A stretch of DNA of 34,694 nt from an uncultured Allomuricauda sp. (GCA_937899065.1 CALBPG010000252.1:1-34694), one strand, 5' to 3'; positions 1-9,172 are shown, counted from the first letter of the stretch. Notes: generated from the sequence alone by a model not told the origin. Made by a program: numbers and translations.

Positions 1-1307
1 GAAACCAAGGACAGCTCAAACGTGCTGAGGTTAGCACGTATAGTAGAATAGGACCGATAGACGATGGGCGTATCAAACCAGATTTGGTGGGCGATGGTGC
101 TTCCATATTTTCAACTACCTCAAAAAACAATACCAGTTATGGTACTTCTACGGGTACCTCTATGGCTGCTCCGGGAGTTACTGGTGCGTTGCTGTTACTT
201 CAGCAGTATGCCAAACAAAGTTTCGGCTCATATGTGAAAGCGGCCACGGTGAAAGGTTTGGCCTTGCATACCGCAGATGATGTAGGTGTAGCTGGGCCAG
301 ACTATAAAATGGGATGGGGCGTTATGAATGCCATGAACGCCGCGAAGGTGATTCAGAATGATGGTTTTACTTCTATAATTGAAGAAAATACTTTGCTGGA
401 AGGTGAAGAACATACCATCAACATTAGAGCAAATGGTAGCGAACTGTTGTTGATTTCCATTTCATGGATTGACCCTGAGGGTAACACGGTGAATTCAGGA
501 ATATTGAACGACCCTACCAAGGCCTTGGTCAACGATTTGGACATTCGTTTGGAAAAAAATGGAAAGGTCTTTTTACCTTGGCGATTAAATCCGAAACAAG
601 CAGCCGCCGCTGCTACCAGAGGAGATAACTCGGTTGACCCTTTTGAGCGTATCGATGTGGCCGATGCCAAAGGAGAATATACCTTGGTTATTTCCCATAA
701 AGAGAGTCTTACGAACAGTGAACAAGCCTATTCGTTAATCGTTTCCGGAGCAAAAGTGAATCAATGTTCCGCTCAGGTTCCGGAGGAAGTGGGATTGGAA
801 TCTGCTTCGGAAGATGGGGTGGCCATTCATTGGGGCGGTGTACCAGATACTTTATATGAGGTGCAATTCAAAACAGCATCTGACGACCATTGGATGTCTT
901 ATTTCACTGAAGATAGCACACAACAATTTGAAAATTTAGAAAATGAGAAGACCTACAACTTTCGCATCCGTTCCATTTGTACTGAAAGTGTGGTCTCCGA
1001 ATTTTCAGAAAACTATACTTTCACTTTCGATGGTGAAAACACCGTACTGGAGGAGAATAGTATCTTTTCCATTGATGACAATGCACTTCAAATTGAGGTT
1101 TTTCCCAACCCTGCCTCTGACTGGGTGACCATAACCTCGCCGTACTCATCCAACGCCATGTTTGCTTTGGTTTCGACCTCAGGAAACACGTTACGCATGG
1201 GAAGCGTAACCGAAAAAATCAACGTTTCAGATTTAGCCTCAGGACTGTATATTTTGATGGTTCAGGATTTGGAAGGTATTCGTAGTACCAAATTCTATAA
1301 AAAATAG
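1..1307 (+). CDS. S8 family serine peptidase with T9SS C-terminal sorting domain (5' partial)
   Basis: The reading frame is open at the left edge; the first complete codon is at base 3 and about 434 residues are visible. The catalytic-serine motif GTSMAAP of subtilisin-type (S8) peptidases lies near visible residues 51-57. The Asp and His of the triad must be upstream, outside the window. A beta-rich domain follows, then a fibronectin type III-like segment (about 254-345). The last 70 residues begin EVFPNPASDW and end SGLYILMVQDLEGIRSTKFYKK-like, which is the pattern of type A sorting domains of the type IX secretion system. By family knowledge, such proteins cross the outer membrane through T9SS and lose this tail. 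The substrate is unknown. A TTG near base 84 could serve as a start, but the homologous sequence upstream of it shows the gene simply begins before the window. Confidence 0.93.
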   Translation, partial: NQGQLKRAEVSTYSRIGPIDDGRIKPDLVGDGASIFSTTSKNNTSYGTSTGTSMAAPGVTGALLLLQQYAKQSFGSYVKAATVKGLALHTADDVGVAGPDYKMGWGVMNAMNAAKVIQNDGFTSIIEENTLLEGEEHTINIRANGSELLLISISWIDPEGNTVNSGILNDPTKALVNDLDIRLEKNGKVFLPWRLNPKQAAAAATRGDNSVDPFERIDVADAKGEYTLVISHKESLTNSEQAYSLIVSGAKVNQCSAQVPEEVGLESASEDGVAIHWGGVPDTLYEVQFKTASDDHWMSYFTEDSTQQFENLENEKTYNFRIRSICTESVVSEFSENYTFTFDGENTVLEENSIFSIDDNALQIEVFPNPASDWVTITSPYSSNAMFALVSTSGNTLRMGSVTEKINVSDLASGLYILMVQDLEGIRSTKFYKK

Positions 1308-1386
1308 GTCATGCAAGCAAATGAAACCCTAGAGGAACTTATTGAAACCGAGGCGAAGCTTCCACTCCAGAACAGCATTCGTTTTC

Positions 1387-2103
1387 TCAGAGTTTTTTTA
1401 TTTCGGTTTCAGCGATAAGCGGTTCGTTTCGCATCCGCAGAAAAACTTGGGCAGTGGTAACCACATCCAATTCGCAATAGGTTACAATTCGGTCTAAATT
1501 GTTATCCTCATAAAAGACGGTACGAACCATACTGCCATCCATATCTTCCTTTGGGGATGGAATTTCCAAAACATGGGCCAACAGTTTTAACGAGGTGAAA
1601 TTTTTATAATCACCAAATTTCCAGAGTTCCATGGTGTCCAAATGTGGTACCTCCCATGGTTTTTTTCCAAATAAATCCAGTTTGTGGGGAAGGTCCATTC
1701 TATTGATGAGCATTCGACGTGCGATGTAGGGAAAGTCAAACTCCTTTCCATTATGGGCGCAAAGCAAAAATTTAGGGTGCTCATAGTGCTGGTCCAACAA
1801 GTTTTTGAAGGCTTGCAGTAGGGTTTTTTCCTCACCAAAAAACGATTTAATCCGAAAATCGTGTGCGCTTCCCTTCAAGTTAAAATACCCAACTGAAATA
1901 CAGATAATTTTCCCAAACTCGGACCAAATCCCAGCATTTTCATAGAAAGTGTCTGCTTCAATTTGGTCTTTCCGTTGATAACGGGTTTTATGCTCCCAAA
2001 GCGCTTGAGTCACTTCATCCAAACCAGCATAGTTCGGTTGTTGTGGAACAGTTTCAATATCCAGAAACAAGATATTATCAAGGGGCGTTTTTTGTATTCT
2101 CAT
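1387..2103 (-). CDS. Predicted 3'-5' exonuclease, DNA polymerase B-like exonuclease fold
   Basis: This 238-residue protein has the three DEDD exonuclease motifs in order. They are LFLDIETVP near residue 15 (Asp15, Glu17), CAHNGKEFDFPYIARRM near 115-131 (Asp123), and YCELDVV near 209-215 (Asp213, with Tyr209). These match the PolB-like RNase H-fold exonuclease family (DNA_pol_B_exo2 type). By family knowledge it would remove nucleotides from 3' ends with two metal ions in the cytoplasm. Its cellular job (repair or RNA turnover) cannot be told from the sequence. It converges with the S8 peptidase and diverges from the lipoprotein gene at 2171. The ATG start at 2103 gives a normal N-terminus just before the first motif. 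No polymerase domain is attached. Confidence 0.88.
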   Translation of the reverse strand: MRIQKTPLDNILFLDIETVPQQPNYAGLDEVTQALWEHKTRYQRKDQIEADTFYENAGIWSEFGKIICISVGYFNLKGSAHDFRIKSFFGEEKTLLQAFKNLLDQHYEHPKFLLCAHNGKEFDFPYIARRMLINRMDLPHKLDLFGKKPWEVPHLDTMELWKFGDYKNFTSLKLLAHVLEIPSPKEDMDGSMVRTVFYEDNNLDRIVTYCELDVVTTAQVFLRMRNEPLIAETEIKKL

Positions 2104-2170
2104 AGGCTGAAAAATAACAAATTAAGCAGCATTTCATAGCGATGGATTTATAAATCGTATATTGTAATTG

Positions 2171-3292
2171 ATGAAAGCTATGAAATCGAAAATCCTATTT
2201 GGGATACTTTTCGGCTATCTAATGGTAGCCTGTAGTTCAGATGATGAAGGAACTACCTCAGAGCCAATCCCTCCCTCTCCCACAAGTTTTATCGCCATTG
2301 GAGAAAATGACACACAAGTGTTGCAATATTCTTATGATGCGGAAGCGAATGCAGGGATGAGTACCAATCTGACGGAAACTGTTGGTCTTCCCATTGGGTA
2401 CTTGGCGATCCGCCAAAATGACGAAGTAGTTTCTTTTTATACCTTTTTTCAAGGAGCTTTCAACCTGTATCAATGGGATACCCAGCAACTGCAAGGAATG
2501 GTTTTTGAGCGGTTTTATGAACTTACCGATGAGCGTTCCGTGGCATGGGGCACAGATTTGGGAAATAATGTTCTTTTTGGCTATTTCGGACCCTTTACCG
2601 CCAGAGACCTGGCACTGCAAAGAGTAAGTCTTTTGGGAGATGCAGGCACGGACGTGACCATAGAAACAAGCGTGGCTTCCACATCAAGACCGCTTACCGC
2701 CAATGAACGTGTTTACATTTCATACGTTGACAGCGAACAGGATCATAAGTTGGTAGTATACGATTGGACGACGGAAGAACTGAGCGTTATCTTGAATTTT
2801 GGAAAGCAACCCTTTAGTTTTTTTGTGACTGAGAATGATGAGGTAGCTGTTTTGAAAAACGAGGTTCCTCCGGTAATGGAATTGTACGATGCCGCTAATC
2901 TCGATTTTTTGAATCGGATGACGTTGAGTACTAACCTTCGTTTTGATTCAGGGCCTGTAAATGATGTGGTGCTATTGGACAATAAGGTATATTATAATTT
3001 CACTTTTGCGCAACCTTCAACATTAACCAGCGGACCAGCGATCTATGATTTGGATTCTGGTGATAATGTAGTTTTCCCGTTAGATAATATCGTTGATGAG
3101 GTAGAACAACAAGTTGAACAGAGCATAGGGATTACTACTCAAGTCTATGACAAAGTAAACAACGTTTTTTTAGTCGGCTTTGGAGCCTTGGATGCAACCA
3201 ATAGAGGCGGTGTATTTCAACTCTCTGAGGCAGGTGAACTCATTGAGGTATTTGAGTTTCCGTTTACCCCAACCTACCTAGTGCGTAATTAA
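2171..3292 (+). CDS. Lipoprotein of unknown function, probably surface-exposed
   Basis: The protein is about 373 residues long. A short charged N-terminus and a hydrophobic stretch end in the lipobox LMVAC, followed by SSDDEG. Acidic residues right after the lipidated Cys match the lipoprotein export signal described for Bacteroidota surface lipoproteins, so outer-face display is likely (inference). The rest is rich in beta-strand-like segments with repeated 'Y..D..' spacing, which suggests a propeller, but I recognise no named family. Starts possible are ATG 2171 and ATG 2180; either leaves a good signal peptide, and a TTG at 2168 is unnecessary. Its stop overlaps the convergent ogt stop by four bases (3289-3292), so the two genes share their 3' end. 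Confidence 0.75.
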   Translation: MKAMKSKILFGILFGYLMVACSSDDEGTTSEPIPPSPTSFIAIGENDTQVLQYSYDAEANAGMSTNLTETVGLPIGYLAIRQNDEVVSFYTFFQGAFNLYQWDTQQLQGMVFERFYELTDERSVAWGTDLGNNVLFGYFGPFTARDLALQRVSLLGDAGTDVTIETSVASTSRPLTANERVYISYVDSEQDHKLVVYDWTTEELSVILNFGKQPFSFFVTENDEVAVLKNEVPPVMELYDAANLDFLNRMTLSTNLRFDSGPVNDVVLLDNKVYYNFTFAQPSTLTSGPAIYDLDSGDNVVFPLDNIVDEVEQQVEQSIGITTQVYDKVNNVFLVGFGALDATNRGGVFQLSEAGELIEVFEFPFTPTYLVRN

Positions 3293-3759
3293 AACAAGGA
3301 TTGCTGCTGTACAGGACTCTCAAAATCTAGCAACCACTTTTTTCGAGATAGTCCTCCGGCGTAACCAACCAAATCACCGTTGCTTCCAATAACTCGATGA
3401 CAAGGAACTACAATCCATAGTGGATTTTTACCGTTGGCGGCAGCTACCGCGCGAATGGCTTTAGGGTCTCCCAATGTTTTGGAAAGTTCTAGATAAGAAA
3501 CGGTTTTCCCGAAGGGAATTTCCTGAAGTTCCTGCCAAACTTTCTTTTGAAATGCTGTTCCTTGAGGATTGAGTTTAAGGTCGAACTGCTTACGTTTCTT
3601 ATCAAAGTATTCTTGAAATTGATATACGGCGTCTTCCAAAACCTCGGGGATGATATCAATCGGCCTTGTTTCGTCTAGAACTTTTATGCTGGCTAGGCCA
3701 TGTTCATCGCCTTTAAGCTCTGCAAAACCGATAGGGGTTTGAAAATAGGCAACTTCCAT
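3289..3759 (-). CDS. ogt: Methylated-DNA--protein-cysteine methyltransferase (O6-alkylguanine repair)
   Basis: The 156-residue protein carries the hallmark VVPCHRVIG around Cys120, the acceptor cysteine that takes the alkyl group from O6-alkylguanine in an irreversible suicide reaction. The upstream block RAVAAANGKNP and the tail GYAGGLSRKKWLLDFE are also typical of the MGMT/Ogt DNA-binding domain. The N-terminal ribonuclease-like domain is present and short. Length is normal for a stand-alone Ogt without an Ada regulatory domain. The start codon overlaps the stop of the upstream CNNM gene (TGATG), so the two are probably cotranslated at the tail of the heme gene run. I use the symbol ogt by family; the genus-specific name could differ. 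Confidence 0.93.
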   Translation of the reverse strand: MEVAYFQTPIGFAELKGDEHGLASIKVLDETRPIDIIPEVLEDAVYQFQEYFDKKRKQFDLKLNPQGTAFQKKVWQELQEIPFGKTVSYLELSKTLGDPKAIRAVAAANGKNPLWIVVPCHRVIGSNGDLVGYAGGLSRKKWLLDFESPVQQQSLF

Positions 3760-4880
3760 CAGTCCATTTCAGTTTCCTCCTCGATAATGCCCAAGCGTTT
3801 CGCACGGGTCTGCCAATTTCTTCTGGCGAGTACTTGAAGGTCTTCTACATTGTCACTTTCGTCCATAATTTCGAGACCAAGCAAGGTTTCAATCACATCT
3901 TCCATGGTGACCAAACCACTCACGGAACCATACTCGTCTACGACCAATGAAATGTGGTTTCGTTGTTCAACAAATTTTTCAAAAAGCTCAGGAAAAGGAT
4001 TACTACGATTGGTCACCAAAATCTCCCGCTTTAAAGTCGAAAGCGGTTCTTTCCCTTGCTTATTGATGATGGCTTCCATCAGCTCATCTTTCAAAAAGAA
4101 ACCTGTGATATTGTCTGCCCGTTCTTTAAAGAGGGGGATTCTAGAGAAACGCAGAGGGCGGTTCTCATCAAAAAATTGTTGGATACTGGTTTCTTCCGAT
4201 GCGATTTTCATTACCGTTCGCGGGGTCATGACATCTTTGGCTAGGATTTCATCAAAACGTAGTAAGTTTTTAATGACTTTAGATTCCGATTCTTCGAAAA
4301 CCCCTTCTTCATGCGCGATATCCGTCATTGCGGTAAAATCTTCGCGACTCAACACGCTGCCATGATGCCCTTTTTTGCCAATTAGCTTGGTGAACAACTG
4401 TAATAGCCATAACAATCCGGTCCATTTTAAAATGAATACCATGATGTTTAGGGCTTTTGCGGTAAAGTTGGATAGTTGTTTCCAATAGGTAGCTCCAATT
4501 GTTTTGGGAATGATTTCGGAAGCAACTAAAATCAAAATGGTCATGATGGTAGAAACCACCCCAACCATAAGGTCCTCCGTAAATTCAATACCAAAAATGC
4601 TTCGGGTTTGCGTGCCATACAATTCCACATAAGCTACCTTTGCCTGAACTCCAACCAAAATGGCACCCACGGTATGGGCTACCGTATTTAAAGTTAGGAT
4701 AGCAATAAGCGGCTTGTCGACATCCTTTTTTAGCGCTTCCAATTGTGCCGCGTATTCTTTCCCTTCTTGTTTTTTTACATTGAGGTAGGTAGGTGTAATG
4801 CTGAGCAGCACAGCTTCCAAAATGGAACACAAAAACGAAAAGAAAATGGATATAAAGGCGTAGAAAAGGAGAAGTCCCAT
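3759..4880 (-). CDS. CNNM/DUF21 membrane protein with tandem CBS domains (CorC/HlyC-like family)
   Basis: The protein has 373 residues. The first 170 form a DUF21/CNNM membrane domain: hydrophobic helices at roughly 1-25, 60-85, 100-125 and 140-165, with the segment SEIIPKTIGATYW typical of the family. Two CBS motifs follow at about 205-335, including RIPLFKERADNITGFFLKDEL and HISLVVDEYGSVSGLVTMED. Family members are linked to magnesium or cobalt efflux and use CBS domains to sense nucleotides; the substrate here is not shown. The protein stops soon after the second CBS domain and lacks the C-terminal CorC_HlyC domain found in longer relatives. It lies 43 bases after hemB and overlaps ogt by one base. 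Confidence 0.88.
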   Translation of the reverse strand: MGLLLFYAFISIFFSFLCSILEAVLLSITPTYLNVKKQEGKEYAAQLEALKKDVDKPLIAILTLNTVAHTVGAILVGVQAKVAYVELYGTQTRSIFGIEFTEDLMVGVVSTIMTILILVASEIIPKTIGATYWKQLSNFTAKALNIMVFILKWTGLLWLLQLFTKLIGKKGHHGSVLSREDFTAMTDIAHEEGVFEESESKVIKNLLRFDEILAKDVMTPRTVMKIASEETSIQQFFDENRPLRFSRIPLFKERADNITGFFLKDELMEAIINKQGKEPLSTLKREILVTNRSNPFPELFEKFVEQRNHISLVVDEYGSVSGLVTMEDVIETLLGLEIMDESDNVEDLQVLARRNWQTRAKRLGIIEEETEMD

Positions 4881-4923
4881 AGCTTAATTGGTTGATTTAA
4901 AAGTAGGGATAATTTTTTAGGAT

Positions 4924-5913
4924 TTAGCCCAATACCTGCACCACATCTTTGGCAAAATAACTGGCAATAATGTTAGCTCCTGCTCTTTTGATGCTAAGCA
5001 GTTGTTCCATCATAACCGTATCATGGTCCAGCCAGCCATTTTGGGAAGCCGCTTTGAGCATCGCATATTCTCCAGAAACCTGATAAACCGCCACGGGCAC
5101 ATCTACTTCGTTTCGGATTTCGCGAACGATGTCCAAATAAGGTAAACCTGGCTTCACCATGACGATGTCAGCCCCTTCATCAATATCCATTTGAGTTTCT
5201 CGGATGGCTTCAAAACGATTGGCGGGGTCCATTTGATAGGTTTTCTTGTGCTTGGGAACGTTTTGCATGTCCACCGGAGCGGAATCCAAAGCATCGCGAA
5301 AAGGCCCATAAAACGCGCTGGCATATTTCGCAGAGTAGCTCATGATACCGGTGTTTTGAAATCCCTCGTCTTCCAGTGCTTCGCGAATTGTCAGGATGCG
5401 CCCGTCCATCATATCGCTTGGTGCGACAAAATCTGCGCCAGCTTGGGCATGGGAAACACTCATTTCCGCCAAAACCTCTACCGTTTCATCGTTTAAGATT
5501 TGTCCATCAGCCACAATACCGTCATGTCCTAAGGCTGAAAAGGGGTCGAGGGCCACATCGGTCATGACCAACATATCCGGGCAAGCGTTTTTAACGGTTT
5601 TGATGGCGCGTTGCATCAGCCCTTCCGGATTTAGTGCTTCAGTACCTTTATTATCCTTTAGGTTGTCGGGTACTTTGACAAACAATAGCACAGCACAAAG
5701 GCCCATCTCCCAAAGGGCTTTGATTTCTTTTTCTAGATGGTCCAAACTCATGCGGTAGTAGTTGGGCATAGAGGGAATTTCTTTTTTGACATTTTTCCCT
5801 TCGACTACAAAAAGAGGGACTAAAAAGTCATTGGGAGTAATGATGGTTTCACGAACCAATCTTCGAATGGATTCGTTCTGTCTGAGTCTTCTATTTCGGA
5901 TTAATGGATACAT
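4924..5913 (-). CDS. hemB: Porphobilinogen synthase (delta-aminolevulinic acid dehydratase)
   Basis: The enzyme condenses two 5-aminolevulinates to porphobilinogen. At 329 residues it has the usual length and the TIM-barrel signature. Both Schiff-base lysines are visible: Lys196 in SYSAKYASAFYGPF and Lys254 in VMVKPGLPYLDIV. The metal site reads TDVALDPFSALGHDG (about 118-132), with Ala and Asp where zinc-type enzymes have three cysteines. So this is a Cys-less form, which in the family depends on magnesium or no catalytic zinc. The gene sits 43 bases after the PhzF-like gene and 43 bases before the CNNM gene, all on one strand. It is separated from hemACDEF only by phzF, so it probably belongs to the same transcription unit. 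Confidence 0.97.
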   Translation of the reverse strand: MYPLIRNRRLRQNESIRRLVRETIITPNDFLVPLFVVEGKNVKKEIPSMPNYYRMSLDHLEKEIKALWEMGLCAVLLFVKVPDNLKDNKGTEALNPEGLMQRAIKTVKNACPDMLVMTDVALDPFSALGHDGIVADGQILNDETVEVLAEMSVSHAQAGADFVAPSDMMDGRILTIREALEDEGFQNTGIMSYSAKYASAFYGPFRDALDSAPVDMQNVPKHKKTYQMDPANRFEAIRETQMDIDEGADIVMVKPGLPYLDIVREIRNEVDVPVAVYQVSGEYAMLKAASQNGWLDHDTVMMEQLLSIKRAGANIIASYFAKDVVQVLG

Positions 5914-5956
5914 AAAAATAGTTTTAGGCTAATAGCTAGCTGCGTATTACTTATTT

Positions 5957-6745
5957 CTAAACCTCAATTTCACCAATGAGATAAGGAGCAGCTCGTCCTG
6001 AGATTTTGACACGTTCTCCTAGGTATTCACAAACCAAATCGCCTCCCCGTTGGGAAAGCTGTTTGGCCGTTAGTTTAGTTTTTTTCAATTTCTGAGCCCA
6101 ATAAGGGGTTAGCGTTGTATGCGCTGAGCCCGTTACAGGGTCTTCTGGGATACCACATTGTGGGAAAAAAGCTCTTGAAACAAAGTCAACGGCTCCCCCA
6201 GGGGCTGTGCAAATGACCCCGCGACAATCAATCTTATCCAAAAGGAAAAAGTTGGGCTTTAAACCTTCAATAACTCCCTGTGATGGAAACACCAACATAT
6301 AATCTGTCTTTCCTTTGAAGGTTTCCAATGGGATTTCTCCAATGGCTTCGTTTATTTCAGGAACCGGGCTCTTTTCTTCAAGAATGTCAGTTGGAAAATC
6401 CAGACAAAGTAGACCGTCTTCCGTTTTCTTCACGATAAGTTGGCCACTTCGTTCCGAATAAAATACAATTGTATCTGATGCATGTCCGTAGTATTCAAAA
6501 AGCACAAAAGCCGTCGCAAGTGTGGCATGTCCGCAAAGGTCAACTTCGGTTTCAGGGGTAAACCAACGCAAACCGTATTGTTCACCGTTTTTAATGGCAA
6601 ATGCCGTTTCGGCAAGATTATTTTCTTCTGCGATGCTCTGCATGAGGTCATCAGCCAACCAATCTTCTAGAATACAAACGGCCGCCGGGTTTCCTGTGAA
6701 AACCTTGCTAGCAAACGCATCGATTTGATAGATTTTTTGTTTCAT
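5957..6745 (-). CDS. PhzF family isomerase/epimerase-like protein
   Basis: The 262-residue protein shows the two-lobed PhzF fold signature: IYQIDAFASKVFTGNPAAVC at the N-terminus, NNLAETAF with the catalytic-type Glu46, the GHATLAT loop at 72-78 and DPVTGSAHTTL near 202-212. PhzF itself isomerises a phenazine precursor, but most relatives, including the Bacteroidota ones, have no known substrate, and no phenazine genes are present here. Its position is odd: 17 bases after hemF and 43 before hemB. Cotranscription with heme genes is likely from spacing, but whether it acts on a tetrapyrrole or a side product is not shown. The family assignment is firm and the function is open. Confidence 0.9.
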   Translation of the reverse strand: MKQKIYQIDAFASKVFTGNPAAVCILEDWLADDLMQSIAEENNLAETAFAIKNGEQYGLRWFTPETEVDLCGHATLATAFVLFEYYGHASDTIVFYSERSGQLIVKKTEDGLLCLDFPTDILEEKSPVPEINEAIGEIPLETFKGKTDYMLVFPSQGVIEGLKPNFFLLDKIDCRGVICTAPGGAVDFVSRAFFPQCGIPEDPVTGSAHTTLTPYWAQKLKKTKLTAKQLSQRGGDLVCEYLGERVKISGRAAPYLIGEIEV

Positions 6746-6762
6746 GCTTTATGAAGATACTA

Positions 6763-7665
6763 TTAAACCCAAGCTTTGGGGTGTTGCAGAACCTTTATTA
6801 AGTTTTCTTCTCTACTTCCTTGTTCCGGATGATGGTCATACTTCCATTGCACATGCGGAGGCAAACTCATTAAGATGCTCTCAATGCGACCGTTGGTTCT
6901 CAGCCCAAAAAGTGTCCCTTTGTCGTGCACCAAATTGAATTCAACATAACGTCCTCTTCGAATTTCTTGCCAGTCCCTTTCCTCTTTGGAGAAAGACATT
7001 TCCTTTCGTTTTTCAACTATAGGAACGTACGCTTCCAAAAAGCTGTTGCCTACTTCTGTGACGAAATTATACCAGTCTTGCATGGTCATGCTTTCTGTTG
7101 CTTTGCAATAGTCAAAGAAAAGTCCGCCGACGCCTCTAGCTTCATTTCTGTGCGTATTCCAGAAGTATTCGTCACAGCGTTTTTTATAGGTAGGATAAAA
7201 CTCTGAGTTATGCGTATCACAGGCTTTTTTGCAGATGATATGAAAGTGTGCTGCATCTTCTTCAAATAGATAATATGGTGTCAAGTCTTGCCCGCCACCG
7301 AACCACTGGTCAACAATAGCTCCTGTTTTATCATACATTTCAAAATAGCGCCAGTTGGCGTGCACGGTAGGTACCATTGGATTTTTTGGGTGTAGGACCA
7401 AACTCAAACCACAAGCAAAGAAATCGGCATCCTGCACCCCAAAATACTGCTGCATGCTTTTGGGGAGTTCTCCATGAACCGCAGAAATGTTGACGCCGCC
7501 TTTTTCAAATACATTCCCATTTTCAATCACCCGCGTTCTACCGCCACCGCCTTCGGGTCGTTTCCAAATATCTTCTTGAAATTGTGCTTTTCCATCAATG
7601 GCTTCAAGCGACGAGGTGATGGTATCTTGTAATTGTTGGATATAGGCGTAAAATGCGTCTTTCAT
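6763..7665 (-). CDS. hemF: Oxygen-dependent coproporphyrinogen III oxidase
   Basis: HemF decarboxylates coproporphyrinogen III to protoporphyrinogen IX using molecular oxygen. The 300-residue protein has the family's landmarks. These are GGGGRTRVIENG near residue 40, LHPKNPMVPTVHANWRYFE with its paired histidines, GGGQDLTPYYLFEEDAAHFH, NEARGVGGLFFDY, and the C-terminal LFGLRTNGRIESILMSLPP. Full length indicates an intact gene. The presence of HemF fits an aerobic lifestyle. The start codon overlaps the stop of the DUF6973-like gene by four bases (ATGA), which implies translational coupling. The next gene, PhzF-like, begins 17 bases downstream. Confidence 0.97.
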   Translation of the reverse strand: MKDAFYAYIQQLQDTITSSLEAIDGKAQFQEDIWKRPEGGGGRTRVIENGNVFEKGGVNISAVHGELPKSMQQYFGVQDADFFACGLSLVLHPKNPMVPTVHANWRYFEMYDKTGAIVDQWFGGGQDLTPYYLFEEDAAHFHIICKKACDTHNSEFYPTYKKRCDEYFWNTHRNEARGVGGLFFDYCKATESMTMQDWYNFVTEVGNSFLEAYVPIVEKRKEMSFSKEERDWQEIRRGRYVEFNLVHDKGTLFGLRTNGRIESILMSLPPHVQWKYDHHPEQGSREENLIKVLQHPKAWV

Positions 7666-8150
7666 GTTGTTTTGATGTGTACGAATTGTTGTTTCAATCG
7701 ATTAAAATCCGTTTCCATGGTAATTTGAATGGATTCGCTTGTCATTCTTTTCAGTATGTGCATCACTTTTTCTTGGTCTTCCCCATGGGTCTTAAACAGT
7801 TGTCTTCCAACGGAATTATTGTGTTCATCCATTTTTCTGGCTAGCGTGCTATTGCTAAAGGCGTCTTCATGCCAGTCCGTAATGTGTTTTGTCCACCGTA
7901 ACACCTTTGAAGGGTTATTCCGCCAACTCAAGCATCGTTTTGCGATGAGGTAGTTCCATAAGGCATGCCTAAAGGCATTTTCCGGACCGTTTTGATAGTG
8001 CTTTCTACCATATAATTCCGTGGATAAAAACATGCATTGCTTTGTTGCCAAAAACGTTGGCATGACGAAACGGATATGGGTTATTGACAGCCAGAGTAAA
8101 CTCCCAAACATTTTGGGGCGTACGCGTGTCAACAGCTTTATCCATTTCAC
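7662..8150 (-). CDS. DUF6973-like protein of unknown function inside the heme operon
   Basis: The protein is 162 residues if the GTG at 8150 is used; that start overlaps the hemE stop by four bases (GTGA), and its own stop overlaps the hemF start by four (ATGA). A later ATG at 8111 is possible. The core reads [15 protein letters not shown] (54-68), HITDWHED (89-96) and [10 protein letters not shown] (107-116). These conserved-looking His, Asp, Glu and Asn clusters suggest a metal- or phosphate-handling site. I match this pattern from memory to the Bacteroidota family DUF6973, without a search. No signal peptide is obvious; residues 14-35 are mildly hydrophobic. Its placement between hemE and hemF suggests a role tied to coproporphyrinogen or heme supply, but this is inference. 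Confidence 0.75.
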   Translation of the reverse strand: MKWIKLLTRVRPKMFGSLLWLSITHIRFVMPTFLATKQCMFLSTELYGRKHYQNGPENAFRHALWNYLIAKRCLSWRNNPSKVLRWTKHITDWHEDAFSNSTLARKMDEHNNSVGRQLFKTHGEDQEKVMHILKRMTSESIQITMETDFNRLKQQFVHIKTT

Positions 8151-9172
8151 GCACCATATGATTTGACAGCGTCAATAAATGCTTTGGCGTTTTCCAACGG
8201 AATATGAGGTAAGATACCATGTCCTAAATTGGCAACGTATTTATCTTTTCCAAAGGCATCAATCATTTGTTTGACCATCTTTTTGATTTCCTCAGGAGGT
8301 GATAGCAATCGAGCTGGGTCAAAGTTGCCCTGCAAGGTAACTTTACCTCCGGTGAGGTACCTGGCATTCTCCGGAGAACAGGTCCAATCCACACCAACAG
8401 CTGAAGCTCCAGAATTCGCCATTTCTTTCAAGGCAAACCAACACCCCTTACCAAAAACAATGACAGGAGCCTCGTCTTTTAAGGCATTCACGATTTGTTG
8501 AATGTAGGGCCAAGAGAAGATTTGATAATCCGCTGGGGACAGCATGCCGCCCCAGGAATCAAAAACTTGAACGGCGTTTACGCCCGCGGCCACTTTTGCT
8601 TTCAGATATGCGATGGTAGTGTCAGTAATGCGTTGCAGTAGCTGATGGGCCATTTCGGGTTGGGTAAAGCAAAATCCTCGTGCTTTATCAAAACTCTTGC
8701 TTCCTTGACCTTCTACGCAATAACACAAAATCGTCCAAGGCGACCCTGCAAAGCCAATCAATGGTACTTCCTCATTCAACTTTTCTTTGGTCATGGCAAT
8801 GGCATCCATTACATATCCCAAGGCGTCATGAACATCTGGTACGATTACCTTTTCTAGGTCTTGCGCATTCCGAATAGGATTGGGCAAATAAGGCCCAAAG
8901 TTGGGTTTCATTTGAACTTCAATGTTCATGGCTTGCGGAATCACCAAAATATCACTGAACAGAATTGCGGCATCCATACCATAGCGCCGAATGGGCTGAA
9001 CGGTAATTTCAGAGGCTAACTCAGGAGTTTGACAACGCGTAAAGAAATCATACTTTTCTTTGAGTGCCATGAACTCGGGCAAATAGCGTCCGGCTTGACG
9101 CATCATCCATACTGGTGGCCGGTCTACAATTTCACCTTTGAGAGCCCGAAGGAATAAATCGTTTTTAATCAT
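8147..9172 (-). CDS. hemE: Uroporphyrinogen III decarboxylase
   Basis: HemE removes four carboxyl groups from uroporphyrinogen III to give coproporphyrinogen III. The 341-residue protein starts with the diagnostic [15 protein letters not shown] (residues 20-34), whose arginines bind substrate carboxylates. It continues with [15 protein letters not shown] (substrate Asp in FSDIL), [24 protein letters not shown] and a C-terminal [22 protein letters not shown]. All are typical and in order, so the gene is intact. It begins eight bases inside the end of hemD and ends overlapping the DUF6973-like gene, within the continuous heme run. Confidence 0.97.
   Translation of the reverse strand: MIKNDLFLRALKGEIVDRPPVWMMRQAGRYLPEFMALKEKYDFFTRCQTPELASEITVQPIRRYGMDAAILFSDILVIPQAMNIEVQMKPNFGPYLPNPIRNAQDLEKVIVPDVHDALGYVMDAIAMTKEKLNEEVPLIGFAGSPWTILCYCVEGQGSKSFDKARGFCFTQPEMAHQLLQRITDTTIAYLKAKVAAGVNAVQVFDSWGGMLSPADYQIFSWPYIQQIVNALKDEAPVIVFGKGCWFALKEMANSGASAVGVDWTCSPENARYLTGGKVTLQGNFDPARLLSPPEEIKKMVKQMIDAFGKDKYVANLGHGILPHIPLENAKAFIDAVKSYGA

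Noticed and set aside
1311..1418. A 35-codon plus-strand frame after the S8 peptidase
   Set aside because: It overlaps the 3' end of the exonuclease gene on the other strand, has no recognisable sequence and could easily occur by chance.
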